Assembly: GCF_023256195.1 (NCBI RefSeq)
Contig: NZ_JAGDWX010000033.1
Location: 26,184 to 77,806 of the forward strand
Source: Acidithiobacillus sp.
GTDB taxonomy: Bacteria; Pseudomonadota; Gammaproteobacteria; Acidithiobacillales; Acidithiobacillaceae
Direction of reading: 5' to 3'
DNA: 51,623 nt
This document shows, one piece after another, positions 26,151 to 36,028 of the stretch (position 1 is the first letter of the stretch; every line of letters begins with the position of its first letter). The position numbers and the translations under genes are program-made. The notes under the pieces are model-generated. The model did not search any database and was not told where the DNA came from. It saw only the letters and a program-made list of their open reading frames with translations.

Positions 26151-27476
26151 ATGCGCGTGACGGTGATCGGCACCGGCTATGTCGGCCTGGTGACGGGCGC
26201 CTGCCTGGCGCAGGTGGGCAATCGGGTCCTCTGCATCGATGTGGACGCCCAGAAAGTGGCGCGTCTGCAGCAGGGACAGGTGCCCATCCATGAGCCTGAC
26301 CTGCCCGAGATCGTCGGCGAGGGGCTGCGAGGCGGCCGACTCGATTTCAGTACCGACATCGCCGCCGGCGTGGCCCACGGCGAGTTCATCTTCATCGCCG
26401 TCGGCACACCGCCCGAGGAGGACGGCTCTGCCGATCTGCGTCACGTGCTGGCGGTGGCCGATGCCATCGGTCAGCACCTCGAGGACGAACGCATCGTCAT
26501 CAACAAATCCACGGTACCGGTGGGCACCGCCGCCCGGGTTCGGGAGCGGATCCAGGCGCGCTTGCGCGAACGTGGTCTGGATCTTTCCATACCGGTGGTT
26601 TCCAACCCGGAGTTTCTCAAGGAGGGAGCTGCCGTAGCGGACTTCATGAAGCCGGATCGGATCATCGTTGGCACGGACGATGCCGCGGTCGCCGAGCGCA
26701 TGCGCAGTCTGTATGCGCCCTTCAATCGCAACCACAACCGCCTGATTCTGATGGATGCACCCTCGGCCGAGCTGACCAAATACGCGGCCAATGTCATGCT
26801 CGCCACCAAGATCTCCCTCATGAATGAGCTCGCCGGTCTGGCGGAGCGTCTGGGTGCCGACATCGAGGCGGTGCGCATCGGTATCGGTGCCGATCCGCGG
26901 ATCGGCTATGAATTCATCTACCCTGGCTGCGGCTATGGTGGTTCCTGCTTCCCCAAGGATGTGCGGGCTCTGGAGCATACCGCCCGCAGCGTCGGCTTCC
27001 CGGCCCCGCTCATCAGCGCCGTCGAGGCCGTCAATAATCGGCAGAAAGGGATCCTGGAGCAGAAACTCGCGGCTCTGCTGGGGGAGGAGACCCTGGCGGG
27101 AGCCCGCATCGCCCTGTGGGGCTTGGCCTTCAAACCCAATACCGACGACATGCGTGAGGCTCCCAGCCGCACCCTGATGGAGGGGCTCTGGGCCCGCGGC
27201 GCCCAGGTCCGCGCCTACGATCCGGCGGCCATGGACGAGGCGCGGCGGCTCTATGGCGAGCGTGCCGACCTCACCCTCTGTGAGGATCCCTACGCGGCCT
27301 GCGACGATGCCGAAGCGCTGGTCATCTGCACCGAGTGGCAGATCTTCCGCAGCCCGGACTTTGCCGACATCCGCCGTCGCCTGCGTCGACCCATCATCAT
27401 CGACGGGCGCAATCTCTACGATCCCGCCAGCCTGCGCCGCGAAGGTTTCAGCTATCATGCCATCGGTCGTCCCTGA
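26151..27476 (+). CDS. ugd: UDP-glucose 6-dehydrogenase
   Basis: This enzyme oxidises UDP-glucose to UDP-glucuronate with two NAD+. The 441-residue protein has the dinucleotide motif [14 protein letters not shown], the VGTPPEEDG segment and the catalytic Cys in [12 protein letters not shown] (about residue 264). The C-terminal [15 protein letters not shown] follows. A strong GAGGGAGG site precedes the ATG, 13 bases after acpS. The product feeds exopolysaccharide or LPS, matching the heptose kinase gene that overlaps its end by 20 bases. Confidence 0.93.
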   Translation: MRVTVIGTGYVGLVTGACLAQVGNRVLCIDVDAQKVARLQQGQVPIHEPDLPEIVGEGLRGGRLDFSTDIAAGVAHGEFIFIAVGTPPEEDGSADLRHVLAVADAIGQHLEDERIVINKSTVPVGTAARVRERIQARLRERGLDLSIPVVSNPEFLKEGAAVADFMKPDRIIVGTDDAAVAERMRSLYAPFNRNHNRLILMDAPSAELTKYAANVMLATKISLMNELAGLAERLGADIEAVRIGIGADPRIGYEFIYPGCGYGGSCFPKDVRALEHTARSVGFPAPLISAVEAVNNRQKGILEQKLAALLGEETLAGARIALWGLAFKPNTDDMREAPSRTLMEGLWARGAQVRAYDPAAMDEARRLYGERADLTLCEDPYAACDDAEALVICTEWQIFRSPDFADIRRRLRRPIIIDGRNLYDPASLRREGFSYHAIGRP

Positions 27477-28422
27477 TTCACTCCCCTGGGACGATTTCGT
27501 GCCCCGGCCCGTCGCCGTGGTGGGCGACGTCATGCTCGACCGTTACTGGTTCGGCAAGGTCGAGCGCATCTCGCCCGAGGCCCCGGTGCCCGTGGTGCAG
27601 GTACATCGGGAAGAGACGCGTCCGGGCGGCGCCGCCAATGTGGCGGTCAATGTCTGCGCTCTGGGAGCCGTGGCCCGTCTGCTCGCGGCCGTGGGCGAGG
27701 ACGAGGCAGCGCAGCGTCTGGCCATACTTCTGCAAGAATCGGGAGTAGAGGCGGACCTGCAGCGCGACCCGACCCTGACCACCACAGTCAAGCTGCGGGT
27801 CATCGGCCATCAGCAGCAGCTCCTGCGCATGGATTTCGAGTCCCGGCTTGCCGCCCGCGCCGCTACAGCCCTGCTCGCCCGTGCCGATGGCCTGCTGCGT
27901 GGCTGTGGTGCCCTGCTGCTTTCGGATTATGGCAAGGGCAGCCTGATGGCGGTGGGCGAATGGATCCGTCTGGGCCGCGCTCGCGGGCTGCCCGTGCTGG
28001 TGGACCCCAAAGGACGGGATTACACGCCCTACCGCGGCGCTACCCTGCTGACACCGAATCGCTCGGAATTCCTGGCCGTGGTGGGCCCATGGCAGGACGA
28101 AGCGGATTTCGTCGCGCGTGGCCAGCGGCTGCGGCAGAGTCTGGAGCTGGAGGCGCTGCTGGTGACCCGGGGTGAAGAGGGCATGAGTCTGTTCACCGCT
28201 TCTGGGGTGACACATCACCCGGCGCGGGCGCGCGAGGTTTTCGACGTCACCGGTGCCGGTGACACGGTCATTGCCACCCTGGCCACGGCGCTGGCCGCCG
28301 CATGGCCCCTGGAACGGGCCGTAGACCTCGCCAATCGCGCGGCCGGGATCGTCGTCGGCAAGTTGGGGGCGGCGACGGTCACGGTGGACGAGCTGCGGGC
28401 CGCCTGCGTGACGACGGAGTGA
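27457..28422 (+). CDS. hldE: D-beta-D-heptose 7-phosphate kinase (HldE kinase domain only)
   Basis: This ribokinase/PfkB-fold protein has 321 residues. It has the N-terminal [26 protein letters not shown] motif, the [11 protein letters not shown] binding loop, and the C-terminal VTGAGDTV with the catalytic Asp. It phosphorylates D-glycero-D-manno-heptose 7-phosphate for LPS inner-core synthesis. The adenylyltransferase half of E. coli HldE is absent, so a separate rfaE2-type gene is expected elsewhere. The start overlaps ugd by 20 bases and ttcA begins 3 bases after the stop. Confidence 0.88.
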   Translation: MPSVVPDSLPWDDFVPRPVAVVGDVMLDRYWFGKVERISPEAPVPVVQVHREETRPGGAANVAVNVCALGAVARLLAAVGEDEAAQRLAILLQESGVEADLQRDPTLTTTVKLRVIGHQQQLLRMDFESRLAARAATALLARADGLLRGCGALLLSDYGKGSLMAVGEWIRLGRARGLPVLVDPKGRDYTPYRGATLLTPNRSEFLAVVGPWQDEADFVARGQRLRQSLELEALLVTRGEEGMSLFTASGVTHHPARAREVFDVTGAGDTVIATLATALAAAWPLERAVDLANRAAGIVVGKLGAATVTVDELRAACVTTE

Positions 28423-28425
28423 TCG

Positions 28426-29193
28426 GTGTCCGGCCCGACCCCGCATCGGCTGCCCGTGCCCAAATTGCTGTCCCGCCGCATGGGCCGGGCCCTGGCGGAC
28501 TTCCGTATGATTCGGCCGGGAGACCGGGTTCTAGTGGCGCTTTCCGGTGGCAAGGATTCCTGGAGTCTGCTGGAGTTGCTGCGGGAGTGGCAGGCGCACA
28601 GCCCCATTCCCTTCACCCTGGGTGTGGCGACCGTCGACCCCATGAGCCCAGGCTACGACCCGGCACCGCTGCGCCGCGCCGTGGAGGCGCGGGGTCTGCC
28701 CTACCACCTGGAACGGCAGGACATCTATGGACGGGCGCAGGAGCACCTGGGGCGCCCGTCCTACTGCAGTTTCTGTGCGCGGATGCGGCGTGGGGTGCTC
28801 TACGCCTGCGCCCGGCGCGAGGGCTACAACGTCCTGGCCCTCGGCCAGCATCTGGACGATCTCGCGGAGAGTTTTTTCATGTCGCTGTTCTACAATGGAG
28901 AACTGCGCACGATGAAGGTCCACTACCGGGTCCGGGAAGGGGATCTGCGGGTCATTCGTCCTCTGGCCTACTGCCGCGAGCGTCAGACCCGAGACTTTGC
29001 CGAGGCCATGGCTCTGCCCGTCATCCCCGAAAACTGTCCCGCCTGTTTCGCCCACCCCACCGAGCGCGCTTACATGAAGACCCTGCTGGCGCAGCAGGAG
29101 GCCCGCGATCCCCGCCTTTTTCGGCAGTTGCGGCGGGCCATGTTGCCCCTCATGGCTCGGGGCCTGCCGCACATGGAGGAACCACAGACGTGA
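28426..29193 (+). CDS. ttcA: tRNA 2-thiocytidine biosynthesis protein TtcA
   Basis: TtcA thiolates C32 of some tRNAs using ATP and an oxygen-labile [4Fe-4S] cluster. The 255-residue protein has the PP-loop LSGGKDSWSLL and the two CxxC pairs that bind the cluster (YCSFCARMRRG and NCPACFAHP). GHQ-type residues (LGQHLDDLAESFFM) also match. The start is a GTG at 28426. The stop overlaps hslO by four bases (GTGA). Confidence 0.93.
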   Translation: MSGPTPHRLPVPKLLSRRMGRALADFRMIRPGDRVLVALSGGKDSWSLLELLREWQAHSPIPFTLGVATVDPMSPGYDPAPLRRAVEARGLPYHLERQDIYGRAQEHLGRPSYCSFCARMRRGVLYACARREGYNVLALGQHLDDLAESFFMSLFYNGELRTMKVHYRVREGDLRVIRPLAYCRERQTRDFAEAMALPVIPENCPACFAHPTERAYMKTLLAQQEARDPRLFRQLRRAMLPLMARGLPHMEEPQT

Positions 29194-30047
29194 AGTCGGA
29201 GCAGCCGAATTTTGTCCAGGGCTTCTACTGGGAGACCCTACCACTGCGCGGAGCACGCTGCCGCGTGGATGGCATCCTCGCCGAACTGCGCCAACGTTTC
29301 TCGCCAACCGACACGCTGCTGAAGCTCATGGCTGAGGCCGTGGTCGGTTTGGTGCTGATGTCCAGCACCCAGAAGCAATACGAGCGCCTGACCCTGCAGG
29401 CTCAGAGTTCCGGTGACCTGCGCCTGCTGGTGGCGGACATGTTCCAGGGGGGTGGCCTGCGTGCCTATGCCCATTGGCTGGGAGGGGACGGCGATGTGGA
29501 CCTGCGGGAGCTTCCCGACGCTCTGCTGGCGGTGACCGTCGATCCCGGCCTCGACCGCGACCGCTATCAGGGCCTCGTTCGCCTGCGGCACAGCCTGACG
29601 GCCTCCCTCGAGGCCTACTTCGGCGAGTCGGTACAGGCGCCTGCCTATTTCCGGATCGTGGTGGATATCGAGGAGGGGGTGGCCGGCGGCTATTTTCTCC
29701 AGCGGCTGCCAGGCATCCTGAGTGTGGAGGAGTGGCGTGTGGCTACGCAGTTCTTCGCCGTGGGTAGCGATCGCTCGCTGATGCTGGCGCGACCGGAGCA
29801 GTTTCTACCGGAGATCTTTCCAGGGGTCGGGTTGCGCCTGCAGAAGCAGCAGGCCCTGCACTTTCAGTGTTCCTGCTCTCGTGAGCGGGTAGAGAACATG
29901 CTGTTGGCCCTGGGGGAGGCGGAGGTGATGACCACCCTGCAACAGGAGGGCGCTATCCTGGTGACCTGTGAGTACTGCCAGCAGAGTTATCGCCTGGGGG
30001 AGGCGGAGGTGGCGGCGCTGTTCGGGCAGGAGGCGGCGCGCCACTGA
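29190..30047 (+). CDS. hslO: Redox-regulated chaperone Hsp33
   Basis: Hsp33 is a holdase switched on by oxidation of a C-terminal zinc site. The 285-residue protein has the Hsp33 fold signature LMAEAVVGLVLMSSTQK and the C-terminal cysteines QCSCSRERVENMLLALG and CEYCQQSY. These supply the CxC and CxxC zinc ligands. I chose the GTG at 29190, which overlaps the ttcA stop and has GGAGG upstream. Its last 95 bases are antisense to the PsiE-like gene. Confidence 0.9.
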   Translation: MKSEQPNFVQGFYWETLPLRGARCRVDGILAELRQRFSPTDTLLKLMAEAVVGLVLMSSTQKQYERLTLQAQSSGDLRLLVADMFQGGGLRAYAHWLGGDGDVDLRELPDALLAVTVDPGLDRDRYQGLVRLRHSLTASLEAYFGESVQAPAYFRIVVDIEEGVAGGYFLQRLPGILSVEEWRVATQFFAVGSDRSLMLARPEQFLPEIFPGVGLRLQKQQALHFQCSCSRERVENMLLALGEAEVMTTLQQEGAILVTCEYCQQSYRLGEAEVAALFGQEAARH

Positions 30048-30639
30048 GCGAGGCATCCCCGATCTGGAAAGGGTAGGGGGAAGCGGATGGGGGCGGCCAT
30101 CGGGGTGTCGCCGGAGGTAGGCCGTCACCCCGGCCGCCGGCCGCCTGAGCGTAGGCGCGGCGCAGATGCAGATCATCGCGACGGTCGATGAGGTAGTAGA
30201 CGATACCCAGCACCAGGGTGGCCAGGGCATAGGCAAGGATCTTCTGGGTCGATACGTCCGTGTTCTCGATGAGGATGAACTGACGGGATATGGCCAGAAT
30301 GGCGATGAGTACCACGGTTTTCACTTTGACGATCTGACCCCGTCGCATCACCGAGTGGAAGATGGTGTGATTGAATTCCATGGCGATGAGCAGACCCATG
30401 GCGCTGCCGAACAGAGCGGTGATCTGCCTTTCCACCTGGTCTTGGTGATAGTGCAATAGGAGCTGGAGCAGGTGGTGGAAGACCGACCACAGGGACAGCA
30501 GGATGACGACGGTGAAAATCGCCGACAACACCAAAGCCACCACCTGCTCCAGACGCTCGTAGGCGCTGAGTACCGCCCAATCGCGGATGATGTTGCCGAG
30601 GCGGGAGTGTCGAAGGACCCTGTTTTCGGAGCTGGCCAT
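29953..30639 (-). CDS. PsiE-family inner-membrane protein
   Basis: This 228-residue protein has about four membrane helices in residues 30-150. The PsiE (phosphate-starvation-inducible) family pattern is visible: EQVVALVLSAIFTVVILL, MEFNHTIFHSVMR and KTVVLIAILAISRQFIL. The biochemical role of PsiE is unknown. The last 60-70 residues are Pro/Gly-rich and lie antisense to the 3' end of hslO, so the stop may be fortuitously late. The gene starts 14 bases downstream of the hemerythrin stop and is probably co-transcribed with it. Confidence 0.78.
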   Translation of the reverse strand: MASSENRVLRHSRLGNIIRDWAVLSAYERLEQVVALVLSAIFTVVILLSLWSVFHHLLQLLLHYHQDQVERQITALFGSAMGLLIAMEFNHTIFHSVMRRGQIVKVKTVVLIAILAISRQFILIENTDVSTQKILAYALATLVLGIVYYLIDRRDDLHLRRAYAQAAGGRGDGLPPATPRWPPPSASPYPFQIGDASLSGAPPPARTAPPPPPPPGDNSAGSTHRSPG

Positions 30640-30653
30640 GGCCGGGCGCGATC

Positions 30654-31400
30654 TCAGTCGGGGAAGGCGCGCCGAACCTGATCGTCCTCGCTGCCCGCCA
30701 AGAGCTCCCGAGTCCGCGCCAGGAACTCCCGGGCGCGCACCCGGTCACTGTTGTCTGCGGCCTGCCAGATGGGAAACAGGGTGTTTTCCTCGCGGTTCTC
30801 GTGCTTGGCCAGGGAGCCTGAGAGCACGGCGCAGATGGCCGGCAGCATGGCGTAATCCTGCTCCGCGAAGGTCTCTTGTACCAGGCGCGACTGGTCGACG
30901 ATGCTGTCGTGCTCATACAGCATGTCCGCCAAGGGGCCCTTTTCCACTCCACCTCCCAAGACGGGGCCAAGCACGTTATTTTCCATATGGACGTGGCGAC
31001 GCAGACCGATCCAGTAATCCTGGAAAATCCTTTCCGCCTCCTCGACCCGATTGGCGTTGGCAGCGGCCAGGACATCGGCAAATTGGCGATCGAGGCGATA
31101 GTGATCCCACGTGAGCAGATCGACGACATCCCGGGCTTCCGCTTCGAAGCGCGGGCGCACTTCCGCCGTCCAATCCCGATCCTCTCCCTCCGCTTGCCAG
31201 GAGATTCCGTCGCGCAACTGAAAAGCCGTGGCTTTGAGCAGCGCCCGAGGATCGCGATCGCTGCGTAGGCGGATGCGTTGGCCGATGCCCAGAGTCTGGG
31301 CGGCGGTGAAGAGTTTGGGGCCCGCCACACTGTCCGGCAGCCCGCGGATGTCGATCTCCGTAAAGGGGGTGAGTGCAGAATGCTCAAGGACGCCAGTCAC
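30654..31400 (-). CDS. DUF2249 plus hemerythrin HHE-domain protein
   Basis: This 248-residue protein starts at a GTG with AGGAGGTGG 6 bases upstream. Residues 16-70 form a DUF2249 domain (DIRGLPDSVAGPKLF). Residues 95-215 form a four-helix hemerythrin domain with candidate di-iron ligands His100 (WDHYRLD), His138/Glu140 (HVHMENNVL), His164 (YEHDS), and His200/Glu204 (KHENREENTLFP). Such proteins bind O2 or NO, or act in Fe-S repair. Nearby cytochrome bd genes fit a respiratory or nitrosative-stress theme, which is inference. The frame extends upstream of 31400, but that part is not conserved-looking. Confidence 0.85.
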   Translation of the reverse strand: MTGVLEHSALTPFTEIDIRGLPDSVAGPKLFTAAQTLGIGQRIRLRSDRDPRALLKATAFQLRDGISWQAEGEDRDWTAEVRPRFEAEARDVVDLLTWDHYRLDRQFADVLAAANANRVEEAERIFQDYWIGLRRHVHMENNVLGPVLGGGVEKGPLADMLYEHDSIVDQSRLVQETFAEQDYAMLPAICAVLSGSLAKHENREENTLFPIWQAADNSDRVRAREFLARTRELLAGSEDDQVRRAFPD

Positions 31401-31431
31401 GATACCACCTCCTGTCCGTTCGGTTAGACTG

Positions 31432-31460
31432 AGTATAACTAGCCCCCGGTCCGTCGGCAA
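31432..31460 (-). promoter_or_regulatory. Sigma70 promoter of the hemerythrin operon
   Basis: On the minus strand TTGCCG (31460-31455) and TATACT (31437-31432) are spaced by exactly 17 bases. The expected start point leaves a leader of about 25 bases that contains the AGGAGGTGG site before the GTG at 31400. Confidence 0.7.
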
Positions 31461-31609
31461 CGACAAGCTTTCCGGTCGCGGGTCGCCCTCGCCATGGCGC
31501 AGGGCAGCGTCCACGGGCGCACGGATTTTGGCACCATCCCTGCCCCGTGCTACTTTCACAGATCGGATGGATACGGCTCGTTTCGGTATTTACGTATTGG
31601 GGTAAAGTC

Positions 31610-31858
31610 ATGCTCTTTCTGGTTCGGCCGCTGCACCGTTGGGCAAAAAAATACCGCGTAGCGCACCACCACCTGTTGCTGGTCTGGTGTGCCCTGTCCC
31701 TGGTCATCCCGGCAATCACCCTGTTCGCGGCCTTGGGCGTGAACTTTTCCAGTACCGCACAGGCGCTGTCGCTCTTCGTACTGGGCGTCGCCATTGGTGT
31801 ATTTTTCTACATCCTCCTGCTGGCGGAAGAGGCGCGCATCGCCCAATCCTCGCATTGA
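31610..31858 (+). CDS. Small two-helix membrane protein, unknown function
   Basis: This 82-residue protein has a basic N-terminus (RPLHRWAKKYRVAHHH) and two hydrophobic helices (LLLVWCALSLVIPAITLFAA and LSLFVLGVAIGVFFYILLL), ending in a short polar tail. GGGG precedes the ATG. I recognise no family. It stands alone, divergent from the hemerythrin gene and upstream of the thiC leader. Confidence 0.6.
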   Translation: MLFLVRPLHRWAKKYRVAHHHLLLVWCALSLVIPAITLFAALGVNFSSTAQALSLFVLGVAIGVFFYILLLAEEARIAQSSH

Positions 31859-31935
31859 ACCGCGCCAGCGGCACCAGGGCGCAAGGGCGTAAGGGGGATG
31901 GTTCTGCAGCGAGGATCCGCGCGCGACCAGGGCTT

Positions 31936-31965
31936 TTGACAGCTTGCCACGGAATTGGGTAGCAT
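31936..31965 (+). promoter_or_regulatory. Sigma70 promoter of thiC
   Basis: A perfect TTGACA (31936-31941) is followed after 18 bases by TAGCAT (31960-31965). The expected start near 31972 coincides with the beginning of the TPP riboswitch. Confidence 0.65.
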
Positions 31966-31974
31966 CCGAGGATT

Positions 31975-33970
<1,996 letters not shown>

Positions 33971-33982
33971 GGCCACTGGAGC

Positions 33983-34438
33983 TTAGGCGCCGCCCCAGAC
34001 CCCCGCCAGCGTCGCCAGCAGGGCAAGCAGCGCGAAGAGCCGGGCAAAGCGCCCGAACTTGGCGAAGGCCTGCTCTGCCGCGGGCCAGTCTTGCCCACGC
34101 ACGGCCCTTTGCAGGCCTTTGCGTGAACTGAAGTAGAGGTGGAAGGCACCCAGGGCCACCACGGTCCCCAGCAGCACCATGGCCCAGCGCGCCGTATCCA
34201 GCGCCGCCAGCCCACCCATCCAGATCACCAGGCCGATGCCGGTCACGAGCAGCACGATACCGGCCACCAGCCCGAAACTCGCGAGACTCCCCGCGATACC
34301 GGCACGTTCGGTCCACAGCTCCGGCGTTGCCACGGGCTTGCCCAGGCTGCGCGGGATCCACAGAAAGCCAGCGAAGCCGAGAGCGCCGATCCAGTAGATG
34401 ACGGCCACGAGGTGAAGAAAGAGCCATAGCTGCAACAT
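33983..34438 (-). CDS. Four-helix integral membrane protein (CopD/DUF2269-like)
   Basis: This 151-residue protein begins LQLWLFLHLVAVIYWIGALG and has four hydrophobic helices with two histidines in helix 1. The layout resembles CopD or DUF2269 proteins, which are small haem- or metal-associated membrane proteins. AGGAG is 9 bases before the ATG at 34438. A strong terminator separates it from the cyd operon upstream, so it is probably transcribed by read-through or from its own promoter. Its 3' end faces thiC, 12 bases away. Confidence 0.6.
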   Translation of the reverse strand: MLQLWLFLHLVAVIYWIGALGFAGFLWIPRSLGKPVATPELWTERAGIAGSLASFGLVAGIVLLVTGIGLVIWMGGLAALDTARWAMVLLGTVVALGAFHLYFSSRKGLQRAVRGQDWPAAEQAFAKFGRFARLFALLALLATLAGVWGGA

Positions 34439-34462
34439 CGGTGTCGCTCCTGTCCATTGCAC

Positions 34463-34484
34463 AAAAAAAGGGCCCGAAGGCCCC
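34463..34484 (-). terminator. Strong terminator of the cyd operon
   Basis: On the minus strand a GGGCC-TTCG-GGCCC hairpin, with a UUCG-type tetraloop, is followed by seven T residues. It sits about 28 bases after the stop of the 33-residue peptide gene and closes the MBL-cydAB operon. Confidence 0.9.
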
Positions 34485-34511
34485 AGAATACGCTACTGGA
34501 AGGTACAAAAG

Positions 34512-34613
34512 CTATTTGAATCGCTTGCGGGTATAGAGGTACATGATCCCGGCGATGCTGAAATAGACGAAGGGCAGAAAGAAGATGATGCTCTCGAGAT
34601 CGGTGTAATGCAT
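34512..34613 (-). CDS. 33-residue single-helix membrane peptide of the cyd operon
   Basis: The ORF begins MHYTDLESIIFF, has one hydrophobic helix (IIFFLPFVYFSIAGIMYLYT, residues 9-28) and ends with a basic RKRFK. AGGAG lies 7 bases before the ATG. It is the last gene before the operon terminator and starts 9 bases after the CydX-like stop. Size and topology match small accessory subunits of cytochrome bd oxidases (CydX, CydS or CydH type), although its sequence does not resemble E. coli CydX. Coding is well supported by context; a bd-subunit role is inferred. Confidence 0.65.
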   Translation of the reverse strand: MHYTDLESIIFFLPFVYFSIAGIMYLYTRKRFK

Positions 34614-34622
34614 GGTGGACTC

Positions 34623-34826
34623 CTAACGTTCGCGGATGCCTTTCTTGGCCAGTTCCTCATCCTGCTTGTCGAACATGACCGCGCCGGCTGCGGCGATCAT
34701 GACGATCATCGTGGTGCCCACCAGCCAGGCGAAGTACCAGGGGCCGTAGTCTCCCGTCACCACGGCGAGAAAGAGGGAAAGCACCATGACGGCGGCGAGT
34801 CCAAGGAAGGTAAACAACTTTTTCAT
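34623..34826 (-). CDS. cydX: CydX-like small subunit with an extra N-terminal helix
   Basis: This 67-residue protein has two helices. The second, after GDYG, reads PWYFAWLVGTTMIVMIAAAG and strongly resembles E. coli CydX (WYFAWILGTLLAC). A charged tail DKQDEELAKKGIRER follows. The first helix (FTFLGLAAVMVLSLFLAVV) is not found in classical CydX. CydX stabilises the haem groups of cytochrome bd. GGAGG lies 8 bases before the ATG, and the gene begins 15 bases after the cydB stop. The symbol rests on the helix-2 match and position. Confidence 0.65.
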   Translation of the reverse strand: MKKLFTFLGLAAVMVLSLFLAVVTGDYGPWYFAWLVGTTMIVMIAAAGAVMFDKQDEELAKKGIRER

Positions 34827-34840
34827 GACGGGTTCCTCCA

Positions 34841-35974
34841 TCAATAGGCGTGATCGTCCTGCGCGGCGGGGGGCTCTACCTTGCCGCGCATGACGTGGAA
34901 ACACCAGGTGGTGTAGCTGATGATGATGGGCACGAAGATGAGTGCAAAGATCGTCATCCAGATCAGGTTGTACTCGCTGCCCGTGCCGTTCCAGACAGTG
35001 ATGCTTTGGTTGGGATTATCGCTGGAGGGCATGAGGAAGGGGAACATGGACACCCCTGCCGTAGCGATGGTGCCGATCCAGGCGACGGCACCCAGCCACC
35101 AGGCCAAGATTGCCTTGCCGGCGCGCATGGCCAGCGAGCCCAACAGCATGGCCGCCAGGGCGATCAGCGGCACCGCCCAGAGGATGGGGTGTGCGCCGTA
35201 GTTGTGCAGCCAGGCGCCAGCCACCTGGCTCACCACCTGACCGCTGACCGGATTGGCGGGCATGGCCGGATCACCGCTGGTGAGGACATAGCCCTTCATC
35301 CCCGATACCAGGACGCCTCCAAGCACGAAGAGGGCCATGGCAACGAGGGCGGATAAGGAGCCGATCTTCTTGGCGCGACTGTAGATGGGGTCGGTGCCGC
35401 GGATCATGAGCATCGCCGCACCCTGATACAGGGCCAGCGCCAGGGACAGGAAGCCGCAGAGCAGGGCGAAGGGATTGAGCAGATAGCTGAGGAAGGATTC
35501 GGTCTGATAGTACTGACCGTCCCAGCCGAAGTGAAAGCCGACACCCTCGAGGATATTCCCGAAAGCCGCCCCGTAGATGATCATCGGTACGGCTCCGGAG
35601 ATCAGAAAGACCCAGTCCCAGCTCGTGCGCCAGCGTTCCGTGGCCACCTTGGACCGATATTCAAAGGCCACCGGCCGCATGATCATGCTAAAGAGCAGCA
35701 GGATCATGACGATGTAAAATACCGAGAAAGAGGTGGCATAGAGGGTAGGGAAGGCCGCAAATATGGCGCCGCCACCCAAGATGAACCACACCTGATTGCC
35801 GTCCCAGTGCGGGCCGACGATATTGAGGGCCTCCCGCCGTTCGCCGTCGGTCTTGCCGACGAAGCGCAGCAGCGCGCCCACGCCCATGTCCATGCCCACC
35901 ATGATGGCCAGACCCATGAGCAGGACCCCGAGCAGGAGCCACCATAAGACTTTCAGTGCCACATAGATATCCAT
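34841..35974 (-). CDS. cydB: Cytochrome bd ubiquinol oxidase subunit II
   Basis: This 377-residue membrane protein has about eight or nine helices. It has the CydB landmarks LWWLLLGVLLMGLAIMVGMDMGVG, GPHWDGNQVWFILGGGAIFAAFP and the C-terminal SDNPNQSITVWNGTGSEYNL. It forms the heterodimer with CydA. The intersubunit spacing to cydA is 54 bases and the small subunits follow. Cytochrome bd reduces O2 without pumping protons and resists sulfide, NO and cyanide. Confidence 0.95.
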   Translation of the reverse strand: MDIYVALKVLWWLLLGVLLMGLAIMVGMDMGVGALLRFVGKTDGERREALNIVGPHWDGNQVWFILGGGAIFAAFPTLYATSFSVFYIVMILLLFSMIMRPVAFEYRSKVATERWRTSWDWVFLISGAVPMIIYGAAFGNILEGVGFHFGWDGQYYQTESFLSYLLNPFALLCGFLSLALALYQGAAMLMIRGTDPIYSRAKKIGSLSALVAMALFVLGGVLVSGMKGYVLTSGDPAMPANPVSGQVVSQVAGAWLHNYGAHPILWAVPLIALAAMLLGSLAMRAGKAILAWWLGAVAWIGTIATAGVSMFPFLMPSSDNPNQSITVWNGTGSEYNLIWMTIFALIFVPIIISYTTWCFHVMRGKVEPPAAQDDHAY

Positions 35975-36028
35975 TTCCGTCTCCTTGTGCGCGGGAACCC
36001 GGCGCTCACCGGTGCCCCCGCGGTTCCA

